A DNA stretch of 64,000 nucleotides from Triatoma infestans (Eukaryota; Arthropoda; Insecta; Hemiptera; Reduviidae), in contig JAAEAF010003052.1 of assembly GCA_011037195.1 (NCBI GenBank), forward strand, positions 1 to 64,000, read 5' to 3'. Shown here one piece after another: positions 31,246 to 42,129 of the stretch; within the stretch, counting starts at the first letter, position 1; each line of letters begins with the position of its first letter. The position numbers and the translations under genes are program-made. The notes below the pieces were generated by a model. The model did no database searches, was not told the origin of the DNA, and was given only the letters and a program-made list of their open reading frames with translations.

Positions 31246-32523
31246 TTAAAAGTTGAAATAATAATTATGTATTTTTTTTTTAACAAAAATACAAATTCCC
31301 GAACCAATATTAAGTAAATAAAAAAATAAAAGTTTTTAATTAGTTTTCAACAAAAGAAAAAAGAAAGGTTTGTAACAAGTCTTCAAACAGCCTTCAGGAG
31401 TCTATAAACAATCTAAAAACAATTACCAAGGAGTATTTAATCAAGAAATGATTTTCAACCAACTAGTCACTAATCGCTATCTCAATTTCAACTCTTTAGT
31501 TATTATTTTTGTATTAACTAAAACTTCTATTAACCATTTATTGTGAGTGTATTAAGTTTAAAACTAAGTATTTGGGAGTATTAAGTATGAATAAAAGGTA
31601 ATAAAATAAAATGCAATAAAAATAAAATAGCTATCCAGCGGTAATACCCTAAATAAGAACACGAATTGATGTTTACCTGTTAGACAGTATCACTTCACTA
31701 TCAATAAGTATCAGGGCAGGAGCATTTTCAATCTACTAGAAGGACAGTCAGGAATCTGCCGGAAGAAAATTATTTGATCAAAGGATTTAGGATACTAGAA
31801 AAGGATTTGTGGTTCACTTCATTTATGTAGCGAATTTTTACTCCCTCATGAATGGTTTCATTAGTTACATAAAAGGGAGTATTTATCATGTCTAAGCTTA
31901 GCAGCACCCCCCCGTAAGACCAAATTGGCTTCAGTATTTGTCTAGTAATCTGGAGAGAAAACTGTAAAGTTTCCTCAGTTCTTCATGTAAGTAAAATGGT
32001 AAATATAAATTATAAGTGTAAAAGGAAGGAAGGAAGTAAGTGTCATTCTTCAACCAAACACTATTACAATTTTCTACTTTCAGTATACTTCTCGGTTCTA
32101 TCATTTACACATTAGTGAAGGCAATTAATTGTATGAAAAAAAAAAAAAATCTGAATTTGTGAGAAATTGCTTACTGGAAACTGGAAAATGCTTTAAAAGT
32201 AAGTCTTAAGAATGTCTCAAAACAGATTTTTACAGGCTAGTTCTATGAAAAGAGAAAATAGTGGTAAAGGGAAATTTATCTGAATATGTAACAAAAGGTA
32301 AAGAAAAGAACTATTGGCTGTACTAGGAGCTGCTTTAGTATAGTAGCTCGCGAATTAGGTTAGTTGAAAATGCGTTATCTGGTTGTGGAAATAGATCCAA
32401 AACATACGTGACAAGGTTGCACTACTATGGGGCGACAATCTGATTTGTCGTTAGAGAGAGACTTGGCGCGTTCTAAACTAACTTAGAGGTGCCCCCCCCT
32501 CCACAATACTCTCTCACTAAGAA

Positions 32524-32554
<31 letters not shown>

Positions 32555-33330
32555 CAGAGTGGAATCAATACGGGAGCTCCACTATAAACAGATTGCCCCT
32601 CGTCTGCCATACCAATCTGGCCTAGAGAACCAACTACGAAGTAGTACCCAGTGAGAGTGTTCACCCACTCTCTATTTCCAGTATCCCGCCCTATCCAGCC
32701 AAGAACTCACTTCTCCAGTAACAGCAGGTATTAGTTATAGTAGTAGTAGTAGTTGTATTTGATAGCAAGTGGTGGATAGTAAGTGCGGCAGAGAAGTAGT
32801 GCCTCCATTTTCAAGTGCTCTCCAAGATTGTGGTAGGGTTGTCAGTGGCATGCAAGGTGGCTGATTCGCAAGAGTTCACTTGTGTACGTGTAAGATTTCC
32901 TCTTAGAAAGACTGGCACTTAAACTTAGAACAGGCTTATACACAACCAATATAATATACCTATATAGAAAAACAATTGTTTCAGATGGGTTCCATTAGAA
33001 CATATAACAATAACTACCTTAATTTTCTACTACTAACGCATCAAGTGTACGCAGAATTCCAAAGAAAACAATAAAAAGTTAACAACTGATAAAAGGAGAG
33101 ATAAAATTATCAAAAATGTTTACCCTAAATAATATATTATTAAATGAATTGTCTTTTCAACTCAATCCAAATCTCCACTAAATGATGTAAACTTTGTATG
33201 CCTTACTGTCACAATTAATATCAATTGCATCAGAAAAGAAATTACAACTTTTGCTGTCGATGAAATCCAATTATGGGATGAATGAATTTAATGTTAACTA
33301 GTAGTTACATCTTGCAAACTCAGATGAATG
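31245..33330. other. AT-rich stretch, no feature recognised
   Basis: Long AT-rich region without family motifs. The part 32450-32900 is more balanced in composition and holds a GAA microsatellite and short TAG repeats (32734-32752). Open frames are short. Confidence 0.5.
32524..32556. repeat. (GAA)n microsatellite
   Basis: About eleven AAG/GAA units. Confidence 0.95.
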
Positions 33331-33334
33331 AAAA

Positions 33335-34260
33335 CATATGGTTCGAAACACTCACACAACTTTCTCTTACTCCAGTTTTCAAAATTGTAATTGACAACAA
33401 ACTTTATAGTTTCTATACCAAATTTAATGAAATTCATCAGTATTTTTACGGAGAAAATCACAAAAACAGAAAAAAACTGTTCCGTAAAAACCCACTTCCG
33501 GTTTTCTGATTTTCTTCAAACTCGGAATTTGAGCAACATATTTAATTCTGATTAATATTATTTAGATGATAGAATTGTGTAATAAATTGAAGTAGCACTT
33601 TAGAGGGCAACATAACCCCACCACTCCCACAAAACTGCCCTTAAATGCATTTTTTCGGAGAAATATTTCAAATAAAAATTGTAGATCCTTGTATGTGTAG
33701 CTGATATACCAAGTTTAAAGCGAGTCGTTGGATCCATTTTAGAGAAAACAGCGGAAAACTGAAAAGTACTATTCAGTAAAACCGCACTTCTCTGGACATC
33801 CGATTTTTTCAAACTTGGAATTTCAAAAACTCATTTAATTCTAATTAATATTTTTTAGATGAGAGAATTCTATAGTAATCTGAAATAACACTTTAGAGGA
33901 AAACCTAACCACACCCCTCCCCCAAAAGTGTCCTTAAATGAATTTTCCCAGATAAATGTTTCAAATAAAAGTAGATTTTTGTATGAGTAGTTATAAGTTT
34001 GAAGAAAATTGTCGGAGCCATTTTTGAGAAATTCGCAAACAAGTGAAAATCCAACTAGTAAAGTGGTACCTCCGGTTCAGGAATTTTGACAGATAACGTA
34101 TTGTCAGATCCCATGATGATACCTGAACGGAATTCAAGTTTCAACTTTCTACGGTTTTTCGTTTTTGAGCTATGCTGTTCACATACACACACACACACAC
34201 ACACATATACTTCCGATGAAATTAATCCCAAAAACTGGATAGGGCTGAATACTTTATCTT
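33335..34260 (+). repeat. Modular dispersed repeat, copy 10 (long, near complete)
   Basis: It starts 'gaaacactcacacaactttc', then 'ttactccagttttcaaaatt' and three modules with CACTTCCGG-type words near 33492 and 33786 and 'ggtacctccggttcagga' near 34065. Then 'attgtcagatcccatgatga', 'cgtttttgagctatgctgtt' and a CA run at 34181-34205. With 10735-11720 it is the best template for the family. Confidence 0.85.
34181..34205. repeat. (CA)n microsatellite inside modular repeat
   Basis: CA run at the family's constant position after 'gagctatgctgttca'. Confidence 0.95.
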
Positions 34261-34409
34261 TCTAGATGTACTCAAAAGTAAATATCTGATCTGAAACACT
34301 CACCCGACTAAAGCATTTAATGCAATTATAAATTTCTCCTTCAAATTGACTTAAATTCAAATGACTTAAAATTTCTTAACAAAACTTCGGTAGTTGTTTT
34401 TATAAATAA

Positions 34410-34450
34410 AGAAATACCTGATGTGAAACACTCACATAACTTTCTCTTAC
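34410..34450 (+). repeat. Modular-repeat left end only
   Basis: 'cctgatgtgaaacactcaca' and 'taactttctcttactccaat' are the family's left end without following modules. The mariner element lies 50 bp to the right. Confidence 0.7.
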
Positions 34451-34498
34451 TCCAATTTACATGGTTACATAGTCTGTAGATTTTCGAACTCTAATGTA

Positions 34499-35776
34499 CG
34501 AGGGTGGTTTGAAAAGTTCTCGGAATGTACTAGAAAGAAGTGTCTTACCTCGGTGGAACTGCTTTTATTTTTCAACATAGTCTCCCTGTAGACTAATGCA
34601 TTTGGTCCAGCGATGTTCCAATGCCTTTATCCCATCTCGAAAATGAGATTCCTCCAGGCCTGCAAAGTACCTCTCCAATTCGGCTGTCAGTTCTTCCGTT
34701 GTAGGAAATCTCCGTCCACCGAGGAAAATTTTCAGCTTGGGGAAGAGATGAAAGTCTGATGGTGCCAAATCAGGTGAATAAGGTGGATGTGGCAACAATT
34801 CGTACCTCAGTTCATGAAGTTTTGCCATGGCAATAACACTTGTGTGCGGGCGGGCGTTGTCCTGATGAAAGATGACTTTCTTCCTTGCCAAACCAGGCCT
34901 TTTTTCGCGTATCTTTTCCTGTAGTTGGTCTAGGAGGTTTGCATAGTATTGCCCCGTAATTGTTTGGCCAGTAGGAAGATAATCTATCAGCAGAATGCCT
35001 TTTGCATCCCAGAAAACTGAGGCCATGACCTTTCCGGCCGAACGTACTGCCTTTGCTTTCTTTGGTGGTGATGACTCAGCATGTTTCCACTGCTTTGACT
35101 GCTGTTTTGTCTCTGGGGTATAGTAGTGGACCCAAGTTTCATCTGTAGTCACAAACCGGCGCAAAAAATCTTGTTGGTTGCGCTGAAAACGGGCCAGACT
35201 TTGTTCGGACATTTCCAATCTGGTGCGTTTATGGTCCAATGTCAAGAGCCGCGGCACCCATCTTGCCGATAATTTTTTCATTCCAAATTCTTCGGCTAAA
35301 ATTTGATATACCCGTTCAGATGACATCCCTATAGCTTCAGCAATCTCTCGCACTTTCAGTCGACGATCCTCCATGACCATTTTATGCACTTTTGCGATAA
35401 ATTCTGGGGCCGTCCACTACGCGGATCATCATCTAAGCTCTCCCGACCAAATTTAAACTCGCTGGTCTACTTGGCAACAGTTGAATATGAAGGAGCAGAG
35501 TTCCCCAGTGTGTTCTGAAAGTCGGCATGAATTTCCTTTGCTTTCATACCTTTCTATACAAAGTACTTAATCGCTGCTCGAATCTCAGTTTTTTCCATTG
35601 TCACAAATCACTGCGCGGGAACAACAACAAAGAGTCGTCACTACCACTCTCCTGCAGCAAGAGCACTGACGCGCCACGTGTTCACTCACAAAGGATGTGT
35701 GATTATTGCACGGGAACCTCGTTGCTCTAGCACTGACATCTAGCGGTGATTCCGAGAACTTTTCAAACCACCCTCG
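34499..35776 (-). mobile_element. Near-complete mariner element, 1278 bp
   Basis: The terminal inverted repeats are near identical for about 28 bp: CGAGGGTGGTTTGAAAAGTT (continuing CTCGGAAT) at the left end and its inverse at 35749-35776. TA lies on both sides (34497-34498 and 35777-35778), the expected TA target duplication. The length is usual for mariner. The transposase runs from 35598 to 34565 on the minus strand. The high TIR identity and mostly open frame indicate a relatively recent arrival compared with 54440-55560. Confidence 0.95.
34565..35598 (-). pseudogene. Mariner transposase, three inactivating lesions
   Basis: The start MEKTEIRAAIKYFV is at 35598. A TAG stop follows at codon 15 (35556-35554) and another at codon 44 (35469-35467). 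A frameshift near 35405 separates this N-terminus from an open frame of 274 residues (35389-34565). That frame holds the helix-turn-helix part (VREIAEAIGMSSERVYQIL), WVPRLLT with the mariner linker (usual WVPHxL), then the catalytic residues: TTDETWVHYYTPETK (first D), IFHQDNARPHTS (second D) and YSPDLAPSDFHLFPKLK (third D, 34 residues after the second, so D,D34D). Total length about 345 codons equals the family norm. It would encode an active enzyme only without the lesions. Confidence 0.95.
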
Positions 35777-35779
35777 TAT

Positions 35780-36320
35780 TACGCTTCATCTTATTGTAAT
35801 TTATTTGTTTAAGTGCACTAATAATTAATTCGATTCCCTTTTTTTATGTTCTTTGCAAGAAATTAGATTTTGATTGAATTTCCCCGTAGAATACAATCTC
35901 TATAGTAATCTGTCAATAATTTGTGAACTGCGCCACCTGCATAAAATTAAGGACAATATAATGAATAGCTAAATACTCCCACGACTAACAAAAGTTTTTC
36001 AACTGAATATTATGAATTCATTGGAGAAATGTTTGTGGTTGTTTCACAACATCAATTTTATTTTGTTCCATTAGTATAAAAGGCCAAATACAAAATGGCG
36101 GAACTTACTCTGATCTTGCATTTCTGCCTAATTTTCTTTTGCTTTCTTTGTCAACATGGAATGAAAATTCTCAGTTTTTTTTCATAGCTCACATTAATTA
36201 TATAAAACAGTAAATATTATTTTAGAATTAACTTGATTTTTTACATTTTTTTTTTTTTTTATAAAAAATTTGTATTGCACAATTTGATAATTTATAAAAT
36301 ACCTAGGAAAGGAATATTAG
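35780..36320. other. No feature recognised
   Basis: AT-rich with a T run near 36250. No motif. Confidence 0.55.
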
Positions 36321-36323
36321 TAA

Positions 36324-36540
36324 ATTCTAGATTAGTTTATTCAATGAAATAATTAGCTTTAAATAATTAACTAATCACAGAGTAGAACAGAAGTGTGAGA
36401 AATGCGGGTATATAGGTTAGGCCAATCAGAAATTTATAATTATCACTTTTACCACGCCCACATTTTATACCTTCACTTCTACACTGTGATTGGTTAATTA
36501 TTTATAACTAATTATTTCTTTGAAAAAAACTAGTTTAGTA
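36324..36540. mobile_element. MITE-like palindromic element
   Basis: The left arm about 36324-36390 and right arm about 36470-36540 are inverted copies over about 60 bp: 'gaaataattagctttaaata' and 'actaatcacag' pair with 'ctgtgattggttaattat' and 'taactaattatttc'. The core of about 80 bp is unrelated. No coding capacity. The size and structure fit a miniature inverted-repeat element. Its exact ends and target duplication are unclear. Confidence 0.7.
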
Positions 36541-37400
36541 CCACTGGGGATGCCTTCTCCAAGCTTAAATCCTATCATTATATTAGCTATCATCATATTT
36601 ACTTATTGTAACTATTGTTACAATTGTAAATTTTAATTAAATAAATAAAAAATTTTTTATTCTGATAAAGCAATATTTGGAATAATTTTATTAATGATAA
36701 TGATGGATGTTAAACATAGTTCTTTACGTATAACATTCCACATAATTAAATGTGGAATAATGTGGTTATGTTGCAAATTGGAAAGTAATGTCTTCCAAGT
36801 AAAAATTAAAAAAAAAAAAAATCACTTATGATAGTTTATAAAAATAATATATTTATTCTGACATACATATGCTATAGTTGTTGCAGCATATGTTATGATT
36901 TCCATCTGTTCTACTCATGTTTCACCCCAAGTGAAAGTTAATTGTGAAACCTGAGTAAATACAAAAGGGGAATTTCAAACTCAATGATGCGGTAAAATTC
37001 ATTAAGAAAATTATCGCACTTTCAATTAAAGTATTTTTTGATGTCAAATATACAATAATATTAATTTAACTTATAAAAAAAACAAAATAAGTTACTTTGC
37101 TATGGAATAAAATAAATTATCTGTAGATTAGAAACCGAATTCTCAGAAACATTTTAACAGACTGTTTTTAATTATGTAGATTTAGAGTAGCATATTATAA
37201 TCTTGAGATTACCTAAACCCATCGTCCTACTTTTAGAGCATATTCACTATCTCTGGAGGCCTACATGAACTTTGATATTGGGAGTGTTTGTGTTAATGTT
37301 GTTGGCATTATTTTGCTGAGATATTTGCAGGAGCTTGAAAAGTATTGAAGAATAGGCAATCGACTTTCTCGTCTTGGATAAGTCGGGGTCTTTAGTGTAA
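36540..37400. other. No feature recognised
   Basis: Very AT-rich. No open frame or repeat word recognised. Confidence 0.55.
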
Positions 37401-37610
37401 GCCCTAACTTGTAGCATCATCAAAAATCCCCCAAAAATCAATTTTCCTGAAAAGATGTTTTAAATAAATTGATTGGTGAAACAATATTTTAAAAAATGCA
37501 AAATTTAAAGACAATAAAAATAAAAGAATTGAGAAAGTACAGAGAATAGAACCATTTTCGAGAAAACTGCGAAAAACTGAAAAAAAAAAGTTCATTTAAG
37601 ACACTCTTCA
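37400..37610 (+). repeat. Modular dispersed repeat, copy 11 (diverged)
   Basis: 'cccccaaaaatcaattttcc', 'tgaaaagatgttttaaataa' and 'agaaccattttcgagaaaac' match module words. The rest is lost. Confidence 0.55.
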
Positions 37611-37689
37611 GTTTTAACAAATATCAACCCAAATTATATTATTACGAAGATCTCCTAGACCAAGAAATTTACTTCCGCGTTCATACGGT

Positions 37690-38160
37690 ATGTCTCTTTG
37701 AAGTATACAGAATCTTATAAGTATTTAGGAATCCCATTTACTAGCTTAGGGAAATTGATTAATGCTGTAAAAGACTTTTTTTAGAAAAAGTCAAGAGAGC
37801 TGTTGATGCAATACTAAGCTAATGTAAATCTAAATCCTAGCATATTAAATATCATCCACTTCATTTTGTAATTTCAGCAACTACACTAATACGTTTGTGA
37901 TGGCCACATAAGATATTTCTAGCTCCCTTCCCGTCTGCAATATAACGTTAATGCAGCTGCTTCAATGCTCGGCCAGACAAGTTTGGGGAACAATTACCCC
38001 ACTTCCGTGCTTTTCTCATCAAATGTTTTCAAAGTCAAGATGAAGTCCAGAATTGACAGAAAGAATTCTATCACGAATCCATCAGGTTCACATCACCTTC
38101 TAAGCAGACCAGCTTCATGACAATCTTCAACCACTCACCATTTGTCTCACATCTTTCCTG
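37690..38160 (+). pseudogene. Possible LINE reverse transcriptase scrap
   Basis: The frame reads YKYLGIPFTSLGKLINAVKD, the KYLG(I/V) motif that follows the RT palm in many LINEs. Downstream, ASMLGQTSLGNNYP is a faint match to the W-G-N region of related elements. Short and decayed. It may relate to the lineage at 9468-10690. Confidence 0.4.
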
Positions 38161-38615
38161 TATTTATTAAGTCCTGGATTTATAAATTGTAAGCTTATAT
38201 GTAATTAGAATGCAATTCCAGTTTATTAATAATCATCCCAAAAATCCTACTATATGGAATACTACAATGAGCTCTGGGAATCACAACATTGGTAGACAAA
38301 GTTCAGTTTCCTTCTTTCAAACATAAAATCTACCATTTAATAGGCCAAGAAGCCACAACATTACGATTGACATAGTTTGTTTACATTCAACGGTAGGTAT
38401 TAATTATTAACTATGCTATAAAACTTATGGTAGAAAAAGTTAATATTAGAATATACTAATTGAAGATTATTCAGATGTTGTTTTCCCCTATTGAAATTAG
38501 ATAGTGGTCAAAACTGTGACAAATCGGATTTCAACTGATATGCCCAACTTAAAGATATATTGGCAACAAATGAAGTTAACGATGATAGTGTAAGAGTTTA
38601 TGCAACTACACTGAA
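38160..38615. other. No feature recognised
   Basis: AT-rich sequence with no repeat word or frame recognised. Confidence 0.5.
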
Positions 38616-38620
38616 GAACA

Positions 38621-38825
38621 GGGAAGGGAATAGCTAAGTGGTTAGCATACTGGACTCCCACGCGGAGAACCCGAGTTCGAGTCCAGCTATGCTATCCTTA
38701 GATTTTTTCTTCCTAGGAGCCTCTACAGCTCACAGTCCGGTGATAGACAGTGCTGTCTGTAACGAGAGAACACTTCCACAGGCCGGTAGTGCACTGAGAA
38801 GGCTCTGACGCGCCTTAATTTAAAA
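38621..38825 (+). repeat. tRNA-derived SINE, second family
   Basis: The head contains an A-box-like TAGCTAAGTGGTTAGCA and a B-box GAGTTCGAGTCC at 38673-38684, in tRNA spacing. The tail ('cacagtccggtgatagacag', 'gagaacacttccacaggccg') differs from the SINE at 12505. Target duplications were not recognised. The head could be mistaken for a tRNA gene, but no acceptor stem closes. Confidence 0.75.
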
Positions 38826-38859
38826 ATGTATATATGAATCAATTACTACTAACCATTGG

Positions 38860-39610
38860 CCGAAGTCTAATTAAACTGACAGGGAGTTCTAAACAACCCT
38901 GCGACTGGTGGAAAGCTTAGGTAATTCCAGTTGTGGGGTTGAAGGCAACCCGAGCGTCTACGTCGCAGGGACTGGACAACGTGCTTTTGCCAGGCCAATC
39001 GGACTCTGACGGCAGACACTATGGCGGGTTTACATAACATTTACTCTGCACCCGTCGTGGGAACAGCTGCCATATATTATAACATAGACACATCAGTGAC
39101 CTCAAACCGCCCTGACGAGGTTCATCTCCAAACCTCTGAAGACAGGCTTTCACTTCAGAGAGTCTATTTGGACACTGGAAAACCTGGGGCGGCTGTGGTG
39201 AGTGACTTATATGCTCTGTAGTCGTAGGGACCTGGTGAGAAAATAGCATACGCCATACACCTCAACATCACATTTACACATATCACTAACACTATACCCC
39301 TCCCTCTCTATATATATAAAACAAAAAATGAAGGACAAATAATCCAAGGCCCTCAGTCCGTGGCAAGAGGGTGCGTCCGGTGTTGTCGAGGAACGAAGCG
39401 CACCGGCAGTCATGGCTATTTGTTCCACAAAGAACCGAAGACTCCATCTGACTGGTGGGTAACTTCAAGGATCACACAAGGAGTCTCTCTCCAGATTCCA
39501 AAGTCTAATTGAACAGACAGGACTGGAGAGGTAATTCTAATTTGTGGGTGCCACAATACACCCCCATAGGGGTCTCGATGATGTAGGTTGGATAACCAAC
39601 TTCCATCGAA
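38860..39610. repeat. GC-richer block with two related halves, family unknown
   Basis: Words 'cgaagtctaattaaactgac' (about 38870) and 'caaagtctaattgaacagac' (about 39499), with later 'ggtaattccagttgtggggt' and 'ggtaattctaatttgtgggt', show that 38865-38990 and 39495-39610 are diverged copies of one repeat. Between them is a 66-residue frame (39021-39221) starting MAGLHNIYSAPVVG, with no family I recognise and no splice or promoter context. It could be a chance frame in a repeat. Confidence 0.45.
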
Positions 39611-39630
39611 TCTAATCTAATTTATAGAAA

Positions 39631-39938
39631 TTTAACAGCAACCAAAGAGAAGCTCAGCAAAGAGAAGAGAAACAAAACCCAAAACCACTCTCGTGGACTA
39701 GAGTGGGAGAAAATGTATAAATATAGCGACGGACAGTACATAAACACAGTTGAAATCAGTTCAGTACATTCAATCGCTACGTGTCATTTTCATACCACTC
39801 TACCTTAAACATTCCTCTATTGTAAAGTCCAGGCAGTCTGTGTCTATTTATTAATACGAGTATATTAGTTAACCAAGTCTTCTTCTGTCCAAGTCATCAA
39901 CCAGACCTAAATTCTCTCCACCTAACACATCCATTATA
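39631..39938 (+). repeat. LTR-like repeat, copy 6 (solo)
   Basis: It starts TTTAACAGCAACCAAAGAGA, carries 'gactagagtgggagaaaatg', 'tataaatatagcgacggaca', 'gtaaagtccaggcagtctgt', and ends CATCCATTATA. ATAGAAAT occurs just before the start (39624-39631) and across the end (39936-39943), consistent with a short target duplication whose limits overlap the ends. Closest to the pair at 1233-1906. Confidence 0.75.
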
Positions 39939-40234
39939 GAAATATAAATAGTTTTGATATACGAAAAGAATATCTATAAATGAATTGATTTAATAAAAAA
40001 AAACAAGACTGTCAGCCCAAATTCTATTTCACCCAAAATTACAATATTATTGTAATTAGAACGTTGAAGGTAGTAAATACAGTTTATACTGTGCTAAAAA
40101 TTTATTCATTATGCAATAGATATGAGCTAGAAGACCCATATTATTTTTACTTTAGTTGCCCGACTAATAATTCTTTAAGAAATACATATTAAAATATTTC
40201 TATAAGCAGAAGGTCTCTTCAATTCTTATTAAAA

Positions 40235-40551
40235 TAAAAAAAAGTCTGGTGTGAAACACTCATAAGACTTTCTCTCACTCAAATAAACACAATTCAATTA
40301 AACAAACTTTCATCGTTACAGTAGTTACAGAAACAAATCGTTATAGTAGTTTTCGAAATGACTACAAAAAAAAACTCAGAAATCTATTTTTTGAAATTGC
40401 ACTATCGGTTTACTGATTTTTACTTTCTCTTACTCCTCTAGTAAGAGGAAATATTGTAATCGTGTATTTCGATATTGAGTTTTCACCGGAAATAGCCGTT
40501 TTGAGGTCCCCTGAGTCCAAAAAAGTGGGTTTTAGCAAATAGTCTGTGCGT

Positions 40552-40587
<36 letters not shown>

Positions 40588-41815
40588 AACAGCATAGCTC
40601 AAAATCGAAAAAAATCGTAGGAAGTTCAAACTTAATATTCCGATTAGGTATCACCATGGGATCCGACAGTGGGTCAGCCGAAGTACCACTTTACAAATTT
40701 TTTTGTTTGTTTTACGTTTTTGCGATTTTCTCAAAAATGGCTACGACGATTTTCATTAAACATGGTTTATCAACTACGCATACAAAGAGCTACAACTTTT
40801 ATTTGAAATATTTCTCCGAAAAAATTGCATTTAAGGACACTTTTGGGTGAGAGGATGGGGTTAGGTATTTTCCTCTTAAGTGCTATTTCAGTTTATTACA
40901 CAATTCTATCATCTAAATAATATTTAATTATAATTGAATACGTTGTTGAAATTCCGAGGTTTAAGAAAATCCGATGACCGGAAGTGCGTTTTTCCTGAAA
41001 TGTATTTTTCAGTTTCTGGTGTTTTTTTTTTTTTACTTTCTTGAGATTTTCTCAAAAATGGCGCCGGCGATTTTCTTCATACTTGTGTTATCTCAACTAT
41101 ACATACAAAGATCTACAACTTTTATTTAACACATTTCTCTGAAAAAAATCATTTAAGAGCCGTTTTGGGGGAGGGGTGTGGTTAGGTTTTACTCTAAAGT
41201 GCTATTTAAGTTTATTAAACAATTGTGTCATCTAAATAATTTATCAGTACGCTGTGTCATTGCAACTCAATTTAGTTGAGCAGCACCGCCGTTTGAGCTG
41301 GATGGTGTATCTATCTAATTAGAATTAAATATTTATTGAAATTCCGAGTTTGAAAAAATCGGATGTCCGTAAGTGCTTTTTTACTGAAATGTGTTTTTCA
41401 GTTTTCTACTATTTTTTCTAAAATGGCTTCAACGATTTTCTTTAAATTAGGTGTGCGAACTACACATATAAAGAGCTACAACTTTTATTTGAAACATTTC
41501 TCCTCGTGAAGCCATTTAAGGGAGTTTTTGGGAGACGGGTGGGGTTATGTTTTTCTCTAAAGTGCTCTCATAGTAGATTATATATTTCTACCATCCAAAC
41601 AAAATTAATTAGAAATAAATAGATGGCCATAATTCCGAGTTTCAAGAAAAATTAGTAAACCGGAAGTGCGCTTTTACTGAACATTTTTTTCAGTTTTCGA
41701 CGAACTCCAAAGAATTTCATCAAATTTGGTACACAAACTCTAGAATTTGTCAATTACAATTTTTAAAACTGGGGTAAGAGAAAGTTGTGTGAATGTTTCA
41801 CACCAGATTTTTTTT
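40235..41815 (-). repeat. Modular dispersed repeat, copy 12: plus-strand end fused to a full minus-strand copy
   Basis: 40245-40280 is a left end in plus orientation. From 40434 a complete copy runs on the minus strand: CTTACTCCTCTAGTAAGAGG hairpin, 'ttttcaccggaaatagccgt', a GT run at 40552-40583, 'gatccgacagtgggtc', four modules with CCGGAAGTG words (about 40979, 41659; one mutated near 41367), and the terminal hairpin 'gtgtgaatgtttcacaccag' at about 41788-41807. This gives inverted copies of the TCTGGTGTGAAAC end at both edges and the most complete view of the element (about 1.4 kb). Confidence 0.85.
40552..40583. repeat. (GT)n microsatellite inside modular repeat
   Basis: GT run at the constant internal position (minus orientation). 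Confidence 0.95.
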
Positions 41816-41984
41816 GATCATATTATTAGTACCTTAAGAATTCGGTCTTTCATAGTTGATTCGTAATAAACCATCAAAAAATTTACTGTTCACAGTTTTT
41901 TTTTTATAAGTAAATTTAATTTAAGTACAGAAACGGTTCTTTCTCCAGATAGAATTTACGTCCAAAACAGGGGTCGTGGACGGA

Positions 41985-42122
41985 GACGGATAGCAAACAA
42001 AATTTGACTGTACATTACTCCCATTAATACATAAATAAAATCCAAGCCAACAGCGGGAATCGAATTCAGTGTTCACAATTCATCTCAGCTTGGCGATTCT
42101 TGCCTCTAACCACTCGTAAAGT
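41985..42122 (-). repeat. tRNA-derived SINE fragment
   Basis: The minus strand carries an A-box-like TACGAGTGGTTAGAGGC (42118-42102) and a B-box GAATTCGATTCCC (42067-42055), 33 nt apart. The tail runs on through 'ggattttatttatgtatt'. The head resembles the SINE at 38621 (AGTGGTTAG) but the anticodon-arm region differs. Confidence 0.65.
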
Positions 42123-42129
42123 CACAATG

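Noticed and set aside
38621..38695. Possible tRNA gene
   Set aside because: Promoter boxes are present, but the acceptor stem does not close and a SINE-like tail follows.
39021..39221. 66-residue frame starting MAGLHNIYSAPVVG
   Set aside because: Balanced composition but no known family, and it lies between two halves of an unclassified repeat; not enough to call a gene.
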